A DNA stretch of 5,789 bases, taken from the NCBI GenBank assembly GCA_947478315.1, contig CANJWF010000082.1, forward strand, positions 1 through 5,789, read 5' to 3'. Position numbers and translations under genes: made by a program. Source of the stretch: Sphingobacteriaceae bacterium. GTDB lineage: Bacteria > Bacteroidota > Bacteroidia > Sphingobacteriales > Sphingobacteriaceae. Every line of letters begins with the position of its first letter. Positions within the stretch are counted from its first letter, which is position 1. Below the pieces are notes generated by a model, which was not told the origin of the DNA, searched no databases, and saw only the letters and a program-made list of their open reading frames with translations. Below, piece after piece: positions 1 to 5,531 of the stretch.

Positions 1-17
1 ATGCCAAAGCAGAAAAT

Positions 18-182
18 CTAAATGGTAGGATTCAGCGGTTTCTCATGACAAATTACGGCACCAGAGATAAAGACTTTTTCTTCTATCGTACCCAAATTTA
101 TTTCTCCTAGCACCTCAAAAAAAGAATTAGCCGAATCATTGGTCTTTTTTGTGTAAAAAAACAATCTGTTTGAAGAAACTAT
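18..182 (-). other. Start-less open fragment, possible gene remnant
   Basis: This minus-strand frame is open for 54 codons between an in-frame stop (TAA, complement of 183-185) and its own stop (TAG, complement of 18-20). It contains no ATG. The translation has a balanced, protein-like composition, including the segments EVLGEINLGTIEEKVFISG and AVICHEKPLNP, but I do not recognise a family. It could be the decayed 3' end of a gene whose front was lost, or chance. The rest of 1-320 shows nothing I can support: it is AT-rich, with stops in all frames upstream of this fragment. Confidence 0.2.
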
Positions 183-320
183 TTAACTTTTATAGCACTT
201 TATCTAATCCCCTTTTATTAAACCTTGTAGTGTAATAATTCAGTTGATAGCTTTGGGAAAAATTTGAAACCTTAAACAGTTGACCAAATGGATATTTTGT
301 ATCTGAATAGATTATTTCAA

Positions 321-797
321 CTAATTATTATGATATGGAATTCCTCTAATGATGGTAAATGCACGATAGAGCTGTTCCAAAAACAATAAACGGGCCATTT
401 GATGAGTAAAGGTCATGTTTGATAATGACATTGAAAATTTTACTCTCTTATGCAAAGATGAATGAACCCCTAATGCACCTCCAATAATAAAAATTAGATG
501 ATGATTGCCGTTCATTGCTGGTTGTTGTTCTAAAAAATGAGCAAATGTTACCGAACTCATCTGTTTACCTTTTTCATCTAACAAAATAATAAGAGCATCT
601 GACGTAAGGTGTTTGCAAATGAGTTCGGACTCCCGTTTCTTTAAATCATCAGATGGCAGATTGTTTGAATTTTTAATATCAGCTATTTCAATTACATCTA
701 ACCTCACGTAGTGTTTGATACGTTCTCTAAACACTTCAATACCCTGTTTTAGGTATACTGCACTGATTTTGCCTACTGTAATTAATGTGATTTGCAT
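321..797 (-). CDS. rlmH: 23S rRNA (pseudouridine-1915-N3)-methyltransferase RlmH
   Basis: RlmH is a cytoplasmic SPOUT-class enzyme that uses S-adenosylmethionine to methylate N3 of pseudouridine 1915 in helix 69 of 23S rRNA, acting on assembled ribosomes. The 158-residue product matches the family's usual length of about 155-160. Visible family blocks are LDEKGK (residues 73-78), the SAM-site glycine stretch FIIGGALG (103-110), and the C-terminal knot region with THQMAR (131-136), EQLYRA (141-146) and the terminal PYHN (154-157). These are the hallmarks of the trefoil-knot fold. The ATG at the complement of 795-797 gives the expected N-terminus (MQITLITVGK). I found no TAnnTTTG box or Shine-Dalgarno sequence in the 190 bases upstream, so the promoter is unassigned. 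The gene stands alone: the next minus-strand gene upstream is nearly 700 bp away, with a repeat between them. The gene appears intact. Confidence 0.96.
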   Translation of the reverse strand: MQITLITVGKISAVYLKQGIEVFRERIKHYVRLDVIEIADIKNSNNLPSDDLKKRESELICKHLTSDALIILLDEKGKQMSSVTFAHFLEQQPAMNGNHHLIFIIGGALGVHSSLHKRVKFSMSLSNMTFTHQMARLLFLEQLYRAFTIIRGIPYHNN

Positions 798-991
798 CTG
801 TATAACGATTCGGTTGTATAGTACTCTGCGTGATTTGTAGGTTATTTAATGGTGGTGTAGAACTTCATTTAGCGTTATTATTTTCTTTTGTGTAGAGACT
901 ACTTTGCATAGTGGTTTCATTAGACTCAATCAATTTATCTTAGCATATTCAAGCGGATTGATGGATATTTATTCTTAATGCAAGGAACTAA

Positions 992-1030
992 TAAGAGACG
1001 GTTTAAATTTCATTCGACTATTTCCTAATG
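992..1030 (+). repeat. Truncated left end of a copy-B-type repeat
   Basis: GAGACGGTTTAAATTT at 995-1010 is one mismatch from the end sequence of copy B (2612-2628) and follows a TAA (992-994). The similarity to copy B continues for roughly 15-20 bases (CATTCGACTATTTCC against CATCGATGATATTTCG at 2629-2644) and then fades. No body of that element follows. Instead a second left end begins at 1061. I read this as the stump of an older insertion next to copy A. The neighbouring stretch 798-991 holds no gene or recognisable signal. Confidence 0.5.
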
Positions 1031-1060
1031 CTACAGATTACCCATATTTAAACTTGTTAA

Positions 1061-1373
1061 TAAACTGTTTTAATTTTTAGAAATAAATTTTCGTAATGCA
1101 ACATCACTGTCTCTTAAAGCGGCGAGCTTTTTGTTGCTACTTTTTTACTCACAGAGGCTTAAGCCATCATAGGTGTTCGTGAATACTTCGCATTTCGCGG
1201 AGACAACGATTTTCATGTTGCCTTAAAAACATGCGTAGCATGCATGAAGCCGATAAAAAAATAAATGCAACTGAATAAATAAAACATCCACGAATAAAAA
1301 AAAACACGAGCGTTGGCGAACTAAAGCTTTTTGATTTCTTATAAAAACTTTTAAGGAAAATTTAAACAGTTGC
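1061..1373 (+). repeat. MITE-like dispersed repeat, copy A (313 bp)
   Basis: The first 58 bases (1061-1118) align without gaps to 5532-5589 of copy C with about five differences. The last 66 bases (1308-1373) align to 5720-5785 with three differences. The right end, AAATTTAAACAGTTGC, is a degenerate inverse of the left end. TAA flanks both sides (1058-1060 and 1374-1376), as expected for a 3-bp target duplication. The middle differs from copy C: the block corresponding to 5590-5669 is missing, and about 1141-1304 is filled with other sequence. That middle includes a GGCTTAAGCC palindrome at 1156-1165 and a stretch near 1196-1219 (CGGAGACAACGATTTTCATG) resembling copy B at 2991-3009. No coding potential is seen. 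The rest of the gap, 1377-1487, shows nothing but a weak inverted repeat, TTAACC/GGTTAA, around the pfkB stop codon. Confidence 0.8.
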
Positions 1374-1487
1374 TAAGTATCCGTTTTGATTAAAAATTTG
1401 ACAAATCAACCCATTTTTTCAACTAGTCTTCTTGGTGCTAAGCCAATATTTGATAAAAAGTTAAACACGCTCTAATTGATTAACCAA

Positions 1488-2423
1488 CTAGGTTAATTCT
1501 GAATGATTCCGAATAGAAAAGCTACTCAACTTAACAAATTCTTGTATTCTATCCGTAATCGTGTCTTTAGTTAAAGATTTTAATCTTTCTGTCCCAAATT
1601 TTTCAACACAAAACGAAGCCAACGCAGAACCATAAATAATCGCTTCTTTCATCGTATTAAAATCAATGATCCCGATTTTAGCTAAATATCCCATAAAGCC
1701 TCCAGCAAACGTATCTCCAGCGCCTGTAGGGTCGAAAACGTCTGCTAATGGTAAAGCAGGTGCAGAGAAAATCTCATCTTTGTGGAATAAAAGTGCACCA
1801 TGTTCCCCTTTTTTTATAATCAAATAACTGGGACCCATTTTTAAAATTTTGTTAGCTGCCTTCACTAATGAGTATTCTCCAGAGAGTTGACGTGCTTCTG
1901 CATCATTGATTGTTAATACATCAACCAAAGTCAAAGTATCTAGTAAATTATCTAAAGCTACATCCATCCAAAAATTCATTGTATCCATCACGACCAATTT
2001 AGGCCGTTTTTTCAATCTCGATAACGCTAATTGCTGAATGTTCGGAGTTAAATTTCCTAATAACAGAAATTCACAATCTTGGTATGACCCAGGAATAATT
2101 GGGTCAAAATCAGCTAAAACATTCAATTCTGTGATTAAGGTATCACGATTGTTCATATCCGTATGATAACGACCCGACCAAAAAAATGATTTTTCATTTG
2201 GTTTGATTTGTAGTCCCTCAACATCAATGCCCCTGTTTTTTAAATCAGAAATTTCCGATGCTGGAAAATCGTTACCAACAACACTAACTATCTTTACCCG
2301 ATCATAAAAATGTCCGGCTGCCAATCCAGCATAAGTAGCTGCTCCACCAACTATTTTATCTGTTTTACCAAAAGGGGTCTCTATGGCATCAAATGCTACC
2401 GTACCAATAACTAATAAACTCAT
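1488..2423 (-). CDS. PfkB-family (ribokinase-like) sugar kinase
   Basis: The product is a cytoplasmic ATP-dependent kinase of the ribokinase/PfkB superfamily, which phosphorylates a sugar or nucleoside hydroxyl; the substrate cannot be read from the sequence. The 311-residue length is typical. The N-terminal strand (LLVIGTVAFDAIETPFG, 3-19) leads into the GG of the first signature (GGAATYAG, 26-33), where the usual Asn is replaced by Thr. Further blocks are TINDAEARQL (171-180), the nucleotide-binding segment LIIKKGEHGALL (201-212), and the second signature DPTGAGDTFAGGF (231-243), with the GAGD anion hole and catalytic Asp237. The ATG at the complement of 2421-2423 gives the expected first strand directly. 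A TAnnTTTG box lies 37 nt upstream. The gene is divergent from tRNA-Asn and followed by repeat copy A. The N-terminal pattern fits the 'ribokinase group C' branch as I remember it, which is inference. The gene appears intact. Confidence 0.94.
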   Translation of the reverse strand: MSLLVIGTVAFDAIETPFGKTDKIVGGAATYAGLAAGHFYDRVKIVSVVGNDFPASEISDLKNRGIDVEGLQIKPNEKSFFWSGRYHTDMNNRDTLITELNVLADFDPIIPGSYQDCEFLLLGNLTPNIQQLALSRLKKRPKLVVMDTMNFWMDVALDNLLDTLTLVDVLTINDAEARQLSGEYSLVKAANKILKMGPSYLIIKKGEHGALLFHKDEIFSAPALPLADVFDPTGAGDTFAGGFMGYLAKIGIIDFNTMKEAIIYGSALASFCVEKFGTERLKSLTKDTITDRIQEFVKLSSFSIRNHSELT

Positions 2424-2457
2424 GATAATAAATTATTAAAAAAAACTTCCGCAAATA

Positions 2458-2488
2458 TTGCAAATATACATTGTACTTTCTACCTTTG
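2458..2488 (+). promoter_or_regulatory. Predicted promoter of tRNA-Asn
   Basis: TACCTTTG at 2481-2488 matches TAnnTTTG exactly. A TTG at 2458-2460 lies 20 nt upstream, the normal distance for the -33 element recognised by the primary sigma factor of Bacteroidota. Initiation would fall around 2494-2496, giving a 5' leader of about 10 nt before the mature tRNA at 2506. Confidence 0.75.
2461..2468 (-). promoter_or_regulatory. Predicted -7 box of the sugar-kinase promoter
   Basis: On the minus strand this reads TATATTTG, an exact match to the Bacteroidota -7 consensus TAnnTTTG. It sits 37 nt from the kinase ATG, so transcription would start near 2455 and leave a leader of about 30 nt. No clear TTG -33 element is present at the usual spacing upstream, which may mean a weaker promoter. 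The box abuts the -33 element of the opposing tRNA promoter. Confidence 0.6.
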
Positions 2489-2505
2489 CCCGACAGACTT
2501 CAAAG

Positions 2506-2579
2506 TCCTGATTAGCTCAGCTGGTTAGAGCATCTGACTGTTAATCAGAGGGTCGCTGGTTCGAGCCCAGCATCAGGAG
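2506..2579 (+). tRNA. trnN: tRNA-Asn (anticodon GTT)
   Basis: A complete 74-nt cloverleaf can be folded by eye. The acceptor stem TCCTGAT/ATCAGGA pairs at all seven positions. The D arm is GCTCAGCTGGTTAGAGC. The anticodon stem TCTGA/TCAGA encloses the loop CTGTTAA, with anticodon GTT at 2540-2542. The variable loop is 5 nt, and the T arm GCTGG/CCAGC encloses TTCGAGC. The discriminator base is G2579. The anticodon reads AAC and AAU codons. The 3' CCA is not encoded, so it must be added after transcription. The gene is a single transcription unit with its own promoter and terminator. Confidence 0.98.
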
Positions 2580-2580
2580 C

Positions 2581-2610
2581 AAAGCCCCGATTTCGGGGCT
2601 TTTTCTTTTT
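2581..2610 (+). terminator. Intrinsic terminator of tRNA-Asn
   Basis: AAAGCCCCGA (2581-2590) pairs perfectly with TCGGGGCTTT (2593-2602) around a 2-nt loop. A T-rich tail follows, interrupted by a single C. It starts 1 nt after the discriminator base, so it also defines the 3' trailer. The T-run leads directly into the left end of repeat copy B. Confidence 0.92.
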
Positions 2611-2611
2611 A

Positions 2612-2845
2612 GAGACTGTTTAAATTTTCATCGATGATATTTCGTGTACAAACCCAGTAACTGTTGAATAACCATTTACTGCCACCTTCGGATTTTTTTA
2701 GTAGGTAGGCATTAGCCAAAGCATTAACACAAAGAAAAAAATCCGCAGTGGCGAGTTTTTTCTTTGTGCTACTTTCTTTTTTGCGGAAAAAAAGAAAGTA
2801 GAGGTAGGTGCATCGGCTAATAATTAACTTTTTGGTTCTATAAAA
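2612..2845 (+). repeat. Dispersed repeat copy B, first unit
   Basis: This unit begins with GAGACTGTTTAAATTTT (2612-2628) after a TTA (2609-2611) supplied by the tRNA terminator's T-run. Its centre (2739-2801) carries the same GGCGAG-plus-hairpin module as copy C (5659-5713). Its right part (about 2805-2845, containing CTTTTTGGTTCTATAAAAA) is a diverged form of the conserved right block of copies A and C, but the terminal AAATTTAAACAGT is lost. At that point it runs straight into a second unit. A minus-strand open frame across 2609-2923 is rich in Lys and Phe because of the homopolymer arms, and I do not consider it a gene. Confidence 0.7.
2728..2801. repeat. Two back-to-back hairpins in copy B
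   Basis: The first hairpin has arms CACAAAGAAAAAA (from 2728) and TTTTTTCTTTGTG (2756-2768) around a loop containing GGCGAG. The second follows with no gap: CTACTTTCTTTTTT (2769-2782) pairs with AAAAAAGAAAGTAG (2788-2801, one extra A just before it) around a short GCGG-containing loop. A 7-bp outer pairing, ATTAGCC (2711-2717) with GGCTAAT (2815-2821), could enclose both. Copy C keeps a shorter version of the second hairpin. The arms are nearly pure purine on one side and pyrimidine on the other. The pair could act as a bidirectional transcription stop, which is inference. Confidence 0.8.
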
Positions 2846-2850
2846 AAAAC

Positions 2851-3009
2851 AATTTTCGTAATGCAACAGCACCAAATAGGCATAACTGTTTTTTGTCGCC
2901 TTATATTTTTCGGCAAACACCAAATTGCTAAATCACCCACTTTAAAAGAAAATTCCGCAGCGGCGAGTTTTCGTTGCTGTGAAATTTTGCGGAGCTAACG
3001 ATTTTCATG
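2851..3009 (+). repeat. Dispersed repeat copy B, second unit, lacking both ends
   Basis: This unit starts with AATTTTCGTAATGCAACA (2851-2868), an 18-mer also found exactly at 1086-1103 and 5557-5574. The following 100 bases parallel copy C, with shared anchors TTGTCGCC/TTGCCGCC, ATTTTCGG, AATTGCT and the AAAGAAAA..CC.CAG.GGCGAG block. A hairpin near 2949-2988 has arms AAAATTCCGCAGCG and CGTTGCTGTGAAATTTT with small mismatches. The last bases (2991-3009) resemble 1198-1219 of copy A. The conserved right-end block of A and C is absent, and unrelated sequence leading to holB begins around 3010. Confidence 0.65.
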
Positions 3010-3068
3010 AGGATTTACCGCTTAGTGATATTCACCACGCAGCCCATGCAGCTTTTCTTTCAAATGTG

Positions 3069-3076
3069 TTACTTTG
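3069..3076 (+). promoter_or_regulatory. Possible -7 box for holB, weak
   Basis: TTACTTTG differs from TAnnTTTG at one fixed position and lies only 5 nt before the preferred holB ATG at 3082. Used as a -7 box, it would start transcription at or next to the ATG, giving a leaderless message. No TTG is present at the usual -33 spacing. The operon promoter may instead lie within the repeat upstream. Confidence 0.25.
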
Positions 3077-3081
3077 CAAGT

Positions 3082-4227
3082 ATGCAATTTCACGAAGTAG
3101 TCGGTCAACTCGACACCAAAACAAAACTTTTAACACAAGTCGCAGAAAACAGAATCAGCCATGCACAGCTTTTCTTGTCGCCCCATGGCGCAGGCAACCT
3201 AGCTTTAGCCATCGCTTTTGCCCAATATGTGTTGTGCGAAAACAAGCAAGCCCACGACGCTTGTGGCGTATGTGCCGCTTGTCGCAAGGTGCAAAAATTA
3301 ACCCATCCCGACTTACATTTTAGTTACCCCTTTTTTGCCAAGCATAAAGAAGATACCTCAGAAACCTTCATATCGCAATGGCGAACAGCAGTATTAAAAA
3401 ATCCTTATTTAGACATAGACGAGTGGCGCACCTATTTCGACGAAGACAACAAACAAGCCAACATCAACATAGCCGAATGCCATCGCATTATTAAAACATG
3501 GGGCTTAAAGCCATTTGAAGCTACCTATAAAATATTGATTATGTGGTTGCCCGAATACCTCGAAAAAGAAGGCAACACCCTCTTAAAACTCATCGAAGAA
3601 CCACCCCCTAATACCCTATTTATACTAGTAGCTCATCGAGCAGAACAAGTATTAACCACCATCTTATCCCGTACCCAGTTAATAAAAATGCCTGCGTTAA
3701 CACAAGCAGAGATAAGCCAATTTTTAATGAATCGGCCACAAGTATCTGCCGAACAAGCCACACAATTAGCCTATTTAAGCGAAGGTAGTTTGCAAAATGC
3801 CTTGCAATACCTCCGTCAAGAAGAGAGCGACTATTTTCAGTTGTTAAGCGAATGGCTCCGAATGTGTTTTGCCAATCAGGGATTGAAAATAACCTCCTTT
3901 GTAGAAGAAATGTCAAAAATGGGACGCGAAAATCAAAAAAACTTTTGGCGCTACGCATTAAAATTGCTCCGCGAAATTTTACTCGTTAAACATCACTGTC
4001 CCCAACTAACACATGTTACAGAACGCGAAAAAAACTTTATTGCCAATTTGAGCAAAGCCATACATACCCCCCAAATAGAAGCCCTTATCATAGAAATAGA
4101 AAAAGCCCACTACCATACCGAACGCAACGCTAACCCCAAAATATTATTTTTAGATGTATCTTTACAGCTTGTAAAAATTTTAATGTTTAAAATACTTCCA
4201 AAAGAAGTTCAAAATATAATCGCCTAA
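3082..4227 (+). CDS. holB: DNA polymerase III subunit delta' (clamp loader)
   Basis: Delta' is a structural subunit of the clamp-loader complex that, with delta and DnaX, opens the beta sliding clamp onto primed DNA. The 381-residue product starts with the expected MQFHEVVGQ, followed by RISHAQLFLSPHGAGNLALA (24-43). That segment is a degenerate P-loop with Asn39 where Lys would be, in keeping with delta' being a non-hydrolysing AAA+ member. Four cysteines (52, 61, 64, 67) form the clamp-loader zinc module. The block around LPEYLEKEGNTLLKLIEEPP (156-175) is the Walker-B/sensor region, and LSRTQ (195-199) is the SRC-type arginine-finger motif with Thr for Cys. The C-terminal third is helical and diverged. 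The frame is open upstream to an ATG at 3007, but that codon lies inside repeat-derived sequence and the added 25 residues are not family-like, so I prefer 3082. ricT follows after 5 nt. Confidence 0.93.
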   Translation: MQFHEVVGQLDTKTKLLTQVAENRISHAQLFLSPHGAGNLALAIAFAQYVLCENKQAHDACGVCAACRKVQKLTHPDLHFSYPFFAKHKEDTSETFISQWRTAVLKNPYLDIDEWRTYFDEDNKQANINIAECHRIIKTWGLKPFEATYKILIMWLPEYLEKEGNTLLKLIEEPPPNTLFILVAHRAEQVLTTILSRTQLIKMPALTQAEISQFLMNRPQVSAEQATQLAYLSEGSLQNALQYLRQEESDYFQLLSEWLRMCFANQGLKITSFVEEMSKMGRENQKNFWRYALKLLREILLVKHHCPQLTHVTEREKNFIANLSKAIHTPQIEALIIEIEKAHYHTERNANPKILFLDVSLQLVKILMFKILPKEVQNIIA

Positions 4228-4232
4228 AATAT

Positions 4233-5501
4233 ATGGGATGTGGAAATTGTTCATCAGGAGGATGTGCTCCCGCAGGATGTAAAAGTAATGGATCGTGTTT
4301 AACCGATGGCGGCTGCAATAAATTAGACGTTTACGATTGGTTTGCAGGCATGGATATGCCGAGTAACTATAAACCCTTTCTCGTTGTAGAAATAAAATTT
4401 AAAGGTTCTAGAAAAGAATTTTATCTCAATGCCGACAACCTCTATTTAGAAATAGGCGACTTAGTCTCCGTAGAAAGTGGTGCAGGAGGTTACGATGTAG
4501 GGCATGTTTCACTCACAGGAGAGTTAGTGCGTTTACAACTCAAAGCCAAAGGCGAAACCGAAGCCTCCGTTACCAAAAAAATATACCGCAAAACAACCCA
4601 AATAGAGGTTGAAAAATGGAAAATGGCCAAAGAGTTGGAGCACGAAACCATGCATCAAGCACGTAAAATTGCCTTAGAAATGCGCTTGAGCATGAAATTA
4701 AGTGATGTCGACTACCAAGGCGATAAAAGCAAAGCCACTTTTTACTACACCGCAGATGGTCGGGTCGATTTTCGAGAACTCATCAAACGCTTAGCCGACA
4801 CTTTTAGAGTCAGAATAGAAATGCGCCAAATAGGAATGCGCCAAGAAGCCAGCCGACTCGGAGGCATTGGCTCTTGCGGACGAGAACTTTGTTGCACCAC
4901 TTGGCTTACCGATTTTAAAACGGTTACCACCTCTGCCGCACGCTATCAGAACCTTTCTTTAAACACCTTAAAACTAGCCGGACAGTGCGGTAAGTTAAAA
5001 TGCTGTCTCAACTATGAATTAGATAACTACATGGATGCCCTCAAAGACATCCCCGACGATATCACCTCTTTACAAACACAACTAGGCACCGCCACCTTGC
5101 TCAAAACCGATATCTTCAAAAAAATGATGTGGTTTGCCATTAAAGGAGAAGAACATTGGATTCCGCTTTCTATTGAAAAAGTGAAGGAAATTTACGAAAT
5201 GAACAAAAAAGGCGAAAAACCACAAAATTTAAAAGACGTAGCCATCATCGAAGAAATGCTAAGCGATGTTCCCGATTTAGATTATGAAAACGTCGTAGGT
5301 CAAGATAGCATTACCCGTTTAGACAATAGAGATAGACGCAAAAAAAATAATCGCAATACCAATCAACAACACCAATCATCACACAAAAAAATCACCGTTC
5401 AACCCACCATCAATGCCAATAACAACACCAGAAACAACCGCCGAAATAACAAACCAAGACCTAATCAAGGAGGAAATGCACCCAACACCAATCGTTCATA
5501 A
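4233..5501 (+). CDS. ricT: RicT/YaaT-type PSP1-domain protein
   Basis: RicT homologues contain the PSP1 C-terminal domain. In Bacillus, RicT (YaaT) works with RicA and RicF in an Fe-S-containing complex that directs RNase Y cleavage of polycistronic mRNAs and affects developmental phosphorelays. In Bacteroidota the role is less defined. The 422-residue product has a Cys-rich N-terminus (Cys 3, 6, 11, 16, 22, 28), then the conserved YDWFAGM (34-40), the PSP1 region (roughly 50-190), and two double-Cys motifs, GSCGRELCC (213-221) and GQCGKLKCC (250-258), the diagnostic family cysteines. It ends in a basic low-complexity tail (about 364-422) rich in Asn, Arg and Gln. The ATG lies 5 nt after the holB stop with no ribosome-binding site, so co-transcription with holB is likely. 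The order holB-ricT also occurs in Bacillus. RicA or RicF partners are not in this window. The gene appears intact and is followed by repeat copy C without a separate terminator. Confidence 0.95.
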   Translation: MGCGNCSSGGCAPAGCKSNGSCLTDGGCNKLDVYDWFAGMDMPSNYKPFLVVEIKFKGSRKEFYLNADNLYLEIGDLVSVESGAGGYDVGHVSLTGELVRLQLKAKGETEASVTKKIYRKTTQIEVEKWKMAKELEHETMHQARKIALEMRLSMKLSDVDYQGDKSKATFYYTADGRVDFRELIKRLADTFRVRIEMRQIGMRQEASRLGGIGSCGRELCCTTWLTDFKTVTTSAARYQNLSLNTLKLAGQCGKLKCCLNYELDNYMDALKDIPDDITSLQTQLGTATLLKTDIFKKMMWFAIKGEEHWIPLSIEKVKEIYEMNKKGEKPQNLKDVAIIEEMLSDVPDLDYENVVGQDSITRLDNRDRRKKNNRNTNQQHQSSHKKITVQPTINANNNTRNNRRNNKPRPNQGGNAPNTNRS

Positions 5502-5531
5502 TGCAATTTAGTCCCTATTCAGACTCAGTAA

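Noticed and set aside
262..286. AAATTTGAAACCTTAAACAGTTGAC resembling a repeat right end
   Set aside because: The match to AAATTTAAACAGTTGC needs a multi-base insertion, and no flanking TAA or repeat body is nearby. It is likely chance in AT-rich DNA.
1229..1246. CATGCGTAGCATGCATG inverted repeat as an operator
   Set aside because: The arms are only about 5 bp, it sits inside the variable middle of copy A, and no promoter is associated.
2560..2620. tRNA-Asn 3' end as an integration (att) site
   Set aside because: No second copy of the tRNA 3' segment and no integrase occur in the window. The adjacent repeat starts after the intact terminator with a transposon-like end.
2609..2923. Minus-strand open frame of 104 codons across repeat copy B
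   Set aside because: It lies wholly in repeat DNA. Its Lys/Phe-rich translation comes from the A/T arms of the hairpins, and it overlaps the tRNA terminator tail.
2979..3323. Plus-strand open frame overlapping the start of holB
   Set aside because: It is in another frame over the conserved delta' N-terminus and begins in the repeat. The Arg/Ser-rich translation is typical of an out-of-frame shadow.
3620..3958. Minus-strand open frame inside holB
   Set aside because: It is antisense to a well-supported coding region and has no family features. The same applies to shorter antisense frames at 3105-3287 and 4745-4930.
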